A DNA stretch of 10,052 nucleotides, taken from positions 1 through 10,052 of the forward strand of contig JAITWP010000078.1 of the NCBI GenBank assembly GCA_031285365.1, read 5' to 3'. Below the pieces are notes generated by a model. The model was not told the origin of the DNA and searched no databases. It worked only from the letters and a program-made list of their open reading frames with translations. The DNA is from Azoarcus sp. Its GTDB lineage: Bacteria; Pseudomonadota; Gammaproteobacteria; Burkholderiales; Rhodocyclaceae. Positions 6,151-10,052 of the stretch are shown here, piece after piece; the first letter of the stretch is position 1; every line of letters begins with the position of its first letter. A program made the translations under genes and the position numbers.

Positions 6151-9100
6151 ATGAGTGCCGAAAACTCCGATTTTTCAATTCTTGCTGGAATGCCTGCCCT
6201 GAAACGCTCTGTCCGGCAGAGCGTCGTTTTACGGCGCTCGGCGCGTATTCTTGGATGGCTGTTGCTGGCCACCGGCGTTGTGTGCGGCATCCTGTACGTC
6301 GTGATGCGCTTCTGGCTGTTCCCCTGGCTTGGTGAAAACCGCGAATGGGTTGCCGAGAAGCTTTCCAATGCCGTTGGCGCGCAGGTGAGTATCGAGCGCC
6401 TGGAAGCGGACTGGTTCTGGTTGCGGCCTCGCCTGCATCTGGAGGGGTTGGCGATTCGTTCCGGGGAGCACGAGGCGTTGCGGCTGAAACAGGTCGAGGC
6501 CACGTTATCGTGGACGTCCCTGCCGCGCTGGATGCCCTATTTTCGCGCGCTGGAAATCGTCGGGCCGGAAATCGAACTGGCGCGCGACAAAAATGGCGTT
6601 TTCACCGTGGCGGGCATCCGTATGGATCCAGATTCGGAGAAACGCGGTAACCCCATTGCCTGGTTGCTCGAACAGTCCCGGGTTGCGGTGCGCGATGCGA
6701 CCCTGGTCTGGAACGATGGTTTGCGTGACGCACCGCCGTTGCGGCTGACCAGCGTGCAATTCTCTTTCGAGCGAGGTCTTTTCAGTCATCGTCTGGAACT
6801 TCAGGCGCAACCTCCCGAAGAACTGGCGACAAGATTCGAGTTGAACGGCGATGTGCGCCGTTACGATTCCACTACGCTGGGCGGGATTGACGGACGCTTT
6901 TCCGTTGGTCTCGAACGCGCCGACCTCGGCGGCTGGGCGGCGTGGGTGGATTATCCAGTTCCCTGCAAGGGGCGTGGCCGTGTGCGGCTGTGGTTCGATA
7001 GCGATGGCAAGGGGGCGGGCAGCCTGAGCGCAGACCTGGATCTGGAAGGCGTGGAAACCACGCTGGCTTCCGGTTTGACCCCATTGAGGTTCGACCGGCT
7101 CAACGGGAGGGTGCAGGCGCGCCAGACGCCGAGAAGTGTCGAGTTCGGCGCACGCGGCCTGTGGCTGGAATCCAGGGAAGTCCGTTTTGGCACGCCCATC
7201 GATTTCAGGCTTGAGCTGCGCAATGCCGATGACGGTACGCCCAATGGTGGCGCACTCTCGGTTTCCTCGCTTGACCTGACAACGTTCATCCAACTGGCCG
7301 AAAGTTTGCCGCTCGACAGGAGTGAAAATGCGCGTGCGTTGCTGACCGAGTTCGATCCCAGGGGGTACTTGCGGACGTTTTCGCTCGAATGGGAGGGTGA
7401 AATCGGCGCTTTGCAGGCGTGGAAGATCGATACGGAATTTGAAGGCATCCGCCTGACTGCGCGTGGCCTCATACCGGGCATGGGCAACATGTCGGGACGG
7501 ATCAGGGGAAACAGCCGAGAGGGGACGTACGTGTTCTCTAGCCGGGACAGCTATATCGATCTGCCCAGAGTGTTCGAACAGGTGCGCATCCCGGTCACCA
7601 GCCTCGACGCTTCGGGCGGCTGGAACCACAATAATGGGAACCTGGCAGTGACGCTTGATGCCATCGAGGTTGCCAATGATGATGCGGCAGGCCGGGCAAA
7701 CGGCAGCTATTGGCCAGCGGAGAGCGGCTCTGGCGATCTCGACATTACCGGTGTGCTGACCCGCGTCCAGGGCGCGGCGGCGTGGCGTTACATACCCATC
7801 ATTGCCGGGCCGAACATCCGTGAATGGCTGAAGAACTCGCTCGCACACGGTAACGTGACTGGTGCGAAAGTAAAACTCAAGGGGCCGATAGACAGTTTTC
7901 CGTTCCGGGATGGGAAAGGAGAATTCCTGGTGGAAGCTTTGGCAACCGATACTCGTCTCGATTATTCCAAAGGCTGGCCCTCACTTGATCGTCTCGATGC
8001 AGAACTGCGCTTCACGGGGCCGGGACTTGTCATTGAATCCCGTGGCGGAGATATTTTCGGCGTCCGGGTGGAGCCCATACGGGTTGAAATTCCTGATCTC
8101 CTGAAAGCAATCATGACCATAGATGGGGGAGCGAATGGGCCGAGCGCGGATTTTTTGCGTTTCATCGCCGAGAGTCCTCTGTCCGAGCGCTTGCATGGTT
8201 TCACGAAGTCATTGAAGGCCGAAGGCAATGGCCGACTTGACCTCAAACTGGTGATGCCGCTGCACGATGTTTCTGAAACCGAGGTCACGGGGGAGTACCG
8301 TTTTGCTGCCAACCGTATCCGCATGGGCGGTGTCGCCTCCGGGCCTGCGCTGGAAGCTGCCGAGGGCAGTGTAAGTTTTACCGGGGAGGCGCTGGAGGAA
8401 CTCTCCATTCGTGGTCGTCTGCTTGGCGGGGAGAGCTCGGTCAAGGGCAAGGCCGGCGCAGGCGGGCTTGAGTTGACCGCACACGGGCAAGTGGCGGCAG
8501 CTGCTGCGCAAGAGACGTTTGGCTGGCCGTTACTGGGATGGATCAGTGGAAACACGCCGTGGAGTGCCGAAATGACTTTCGGCCAGGATAAAGACAGGAT
8601 CGTTGTGCGCTCCGGACTCAAGGGACTGTCTTCGCGTCTGCCAGCGCCTTTTGCCAAGGAAGCTGATGAAGCCTGGCCGCTGGAGATTGTGACGACTTCC
8701 CAGGGAACGGGCAGGCGAACCACGGCGAAACTGGGTGACAGGCTTGAAGCCGTGCTTGTACGCGATGCCTCGGGGGTTGTACATGGCGGGGTGGGACTGT
8801 ACCAGCCGCCACCGGCGTCTTCCAGTAACGGAGTCCATGTTGCAGCCTTACTCGATACGCTGGATATTGATGCCTGGCAATGGACCCTGGCCGCAGGCGA
8901 GAGTGAGAGTCAGAGTCAGAGCGAGGGCGGCGACCGGAATGGTGAAAATGCGCCGCTGCTGATAAGCGTCACACTCGATGCCCGGCGAATGCGTGCTTTC
9001 GGTTATAACTTCAACGAAATGAAGCTGCGCGGGGCGAACAGTGCTGAAAGCTGGACCGCGCAGTTGAACAGCACCGAGGCGCAGGGTGTTATCTCCTGGA

Positions 9101-10052
9101 GGCGTGGGGGGGATGGAATACTGTCGGCGCGGCTGAGTCGGTTGGCCCTGTCAGGGGATGGAAACGGCGATCGGGGCGGGAGCGATTCATCCTCTTCCAG
9201 CCCAGTTCCTCCCCGAGGATTGCCGGGACTCGATGTGCGAGCGGAGGAGTTCGCCGTTGGTGCGCGTGAATTGGGGCAACTTGAAGTGCGGGCAACCAAC
9301 CAGGAAGGTGGCTGGAAACTCGACAATCTTTCCATTCGTCATACCGATGCAGAGTTTTCCGGTAGCGGTTACTGGAAACCCGACGCACAATACAGCACAC
9401 TCGATTTCACCCTGGATGTTGGCGATGTCGGTCGCTTTGTCACGGCAATGGGGTACAACAACGTCGTACAGGGCGGTCAAGCAAAATTCGCCGGGAAAGT
9501 TGACTGGAAAGGCCCACCGACCCGGATCAACTATCCGACGCTCTCTGGTCAACTCGAACTCGATGCCAGCAACGGCCGTTTTGAACGTATTGAACCCGGT
9601 TTCGGGCGCTTGCTCGGCGTTCTCAGTTTGCAGGCATTGCCGCGCCGGGTGACGCTTGATTTTCGCGATGTGTTTTCCGATGGATTTGCTTTCGACAGTA
9701 TTAAAGGCGAGGCCACGGTTTCCGAGGGTGTGATGCGTATCCCGGATGGCGTTGCAATCGCCGGTCCGTCGGCGCGGGTGCTGATGCTGGGGCAGACCGA
9801 CATTACTGCCGAGACCCAGGATTTGCAGGTGAGAGTGTACCCGTCCCTGTCCGAGACGGTTGCCATTGGCGCGGCCATCGTCAATCCGGTGGCGGGCGCG
9901 ATGACATTCCTGTCACAGAAGGTGTTTGGCAATCCGATAGAAAAACTGTTTTCCTACGATTACAGAATCACAGGCAGTTGGGTTGATCCGGTGGTTGAAA
10001 AAGCGGGCAGTGCGCCGCCCAGCGAGCCCGCGCCCAAGGGGGGGCGCAGGAG
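6151..10052 (+). CDS. yhdP: YhdP family AsmA-like inner-membrane protein, 3'-truncated by the window edge
   Basis: The frame is uninterrupted for 1300 codons to the window end. The family is about 1270 residues in E. coli, and the last visible residues (YRITGSWVDPVV, then a Pro/Gly/Arg tail) look like the extreme C-terminus, so little is missing. A basic N-terminus (residues 18-32) precedes one membrane segment (about 33-52: ILGWLLLATGVVCGILYVV). Next is the family motif VSIERLEADWFWLRPRLHLE, then a very long beta-rich periplasmic region, and a C-terminal AsmA-like block near residues 1131-1210 (GRFERIEPGFGRLLGVLSLQ, then ALPRRVTLDFRDVF). YhdP, with TamB and YdbH, is implicated in moving phospholipids from the inner to the outer membrane through a hydrophobic groove. 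The start at 6151 is the first possible ATG after an in-frame TGA at 6145. Its own ribosome site is weak, and the ATG at 6190 is an alternative start. Two low-complexity insertions lie at residues 917-925 and 1001-1025. Confidence 0.95.
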   Translation, partial: MSAENSDFSILAGMPALKRSVRQSVVLRRSARILGWLLLATGVVCGILYVVMRFWLFPWLGENREWVAEKLSNAVGAQVSIERLEADWFWLRPRLHLEGLAIRSGEHEALRLKQVEATLSWTSLPRWMPYFRALEIVGPEIELARDKNGVFTVAGIRMDPDSEKRGNPIAWLLEQSRVAVRDATLVWNDGLRDAPPLRLTSVQFSFERGLFSHRLELQAQPPEELATRFELNGDVRRYDSTTLGGIDGRFSVGLERADLGGWAAWVDYPVPCKGRGRVRLWFDSDGKGAGSLSADLDLEGVETTLASGLTPLRFDRLNGRVQARQTPRSVEFGARGLWLESREVRFGTPIDFRLELRNADDGTPNGGALSVSSLDLTTFIQLAESLPLDRSENARALLTEFDPRGYLRTFSLEWEGEIGALQAWKIDTEFEGIRLTARGLIPGMGNMSGRIRGNSREGTYVFSSRDSYIDLPRVFEQVRIPVTSLDASGGWNHNNGNLAVTLDAIEVANDDAAGRANGSYWPAESGSGDLDITGVLTRVQGAAAWRYIPIIAGPNIREWLKNSLAHGNVTGAKVKLKGPIDSFPFRDGKGEFLVEALATDTRLDYSKGWPSLDRLDAELRFTGPGLVIESRGGDIFGVRVEPIRVEIPDLLKAIMTIDGGANGPSADFLRFIAESPLSERLHGFTKSLKAEGNGRLDLKLVMPLHDVSETEVTGEYRFAANRIRMGGVASGPALEAAEGSVSFTGEALEELSIRGRLLGGESSVKGKAGAGGLELTAHGQVAAAAAQETFGWPLLGWISGNTPWSAEMTFGQDKDRIVVRSGLKGLSSRLPAPFAKEADEAWPLEIVTTSQGTGRRTTAKLGDRLEAVLVRDASGVVHGGVGLYQPPPASSSNGVHVAALLDTLDIDAWQWTLAAGESESQSQSEGGDRNGENAPLLISVTLDARRMRAFGYNFNEMKLRGANSAESWTAQLNSTEAQGVISWRRGGDGILSARLSRLALSGDGNGDRGGSDSSSSSPVPPRGLPGLDVRAEEFAVGARELGQLEVRATNQEGGWKLDNLSIRHTDAEFSGSGYWKPDAQYSTLDFTLDVGDVGRFVTAMGYNNVVQGGQAKFAGKVDWKGPPTRINYPTLSGQLELDASNGRFERIEPGFGRLLGVLSLQALPRRVTLDFRDVFSDGFAFDSIKGEATVSEGVMRIPDGVAIAGPSARVLMLGQTDITAETQDLQVRVYPSLSETVAIGAAIVNPVAGAMTFLSQKVFGNPIEKLFSYDYRITGSWVDPVVEKAGSAPPSEPAPKGGRR
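8899..8925 (+). repeat. Short hexanucleotide-like repeat inside yhdP
   Basis: About four and a half imperfect copies of a six-base unit (GAGAGT/CAGAGT/CAGAGC) encode an alternating acidic or polar/Ser run, ESESQSQSE (residues 917-925). Because the unit is a multiple of three, changes in copy number would keep the frame and alter only linker length. It is followed by more Gly/Asp/Asn residues, so this is probably a surface loop or a spacer in the long beta-groove. Confidence 0.6.

Noticed and set aside
6505..7848. A 447-codon open frame on the minus strand inside yhdP
   Set aside because: The plus-strand frame across this region is continuous and carries clear YhdP family motifs. The antisense product has composition typical of a GC-driven shadow and no recognisable domain.

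Overview
The window reads as ordinary chromosome of a betaproteobacterium (roughly Rhodocyclales/Nitrosomonadales-like). The assignment rests on the moderately high GC content, a large YhdP/AsmA-like gene divergent from glnE, and proteobacterial envelope families. The genus is not determinable by eye. No tRNA, rRNA, CRISPR array, insertion sequence or phage gene was seen, and no gene-free stretch exceeds about 210 bases.

Left part (2-3147, + strand): four consecutive genes for exported or envelope proteins. They are (i) the 3' part of a COG3014-type protein with a TPR-like region, (ii) a YcfL/DUF1425-family protein with a signal peptide, (iii) a lipoprotein of the LpoB (penicillin-binding-protein activator) family, and (iv) a second exported protein with a CsgG/LpoB-like core and a Ser/Tyr-rich insertion. 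The pairing of YcfL and LpoB is as in E. coli (ycfL-lpoB). The flanking COG3014 and CsgG-like genes make it a four-gene cassette. The gaps (84, 51 and 113 bases) hold hairpins and a perfect 18-base palindrome, so individual control of the genes is possible. The cassette ends at a strong bidirectional terminator (3181-3218).

Middle part (3241-5946, - strand): a complete glnE, the bifunctional glutamine synthetase adenylyltransferase/adenylyl-removing enzyme with both nucleotidyltransferase motifs intact. It is convergent with the envelope cassette.

Right part (6151-10052, + strand): yhdP, an inner-membrane-anchored AsmA-like protein implicated in phospholipid transport to the outer membrane. 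It is open through all 1300 codons visible and is cut by the window end close to its C-terminus. The 204-base divergent glnE/yhdP region contains a possible glnE promoter. It also holds a 33-codon leader ORF with a near-ideal Shine-Dalgarno sequence locked in a stable hairpin, in the same reading frame as yhdP and ending one codon before its start.

Functionally the window joins envelope biogenesis (the LpoB/YcfL/CsgG-like cassette and YhdP) with nitrogen control (GlnE). Nothing visible links GlnE mechanistically to its neighbours. The best candidates for something under-described are the four-gene cassette, especially gene iv, and the leader upstream of yhdP.
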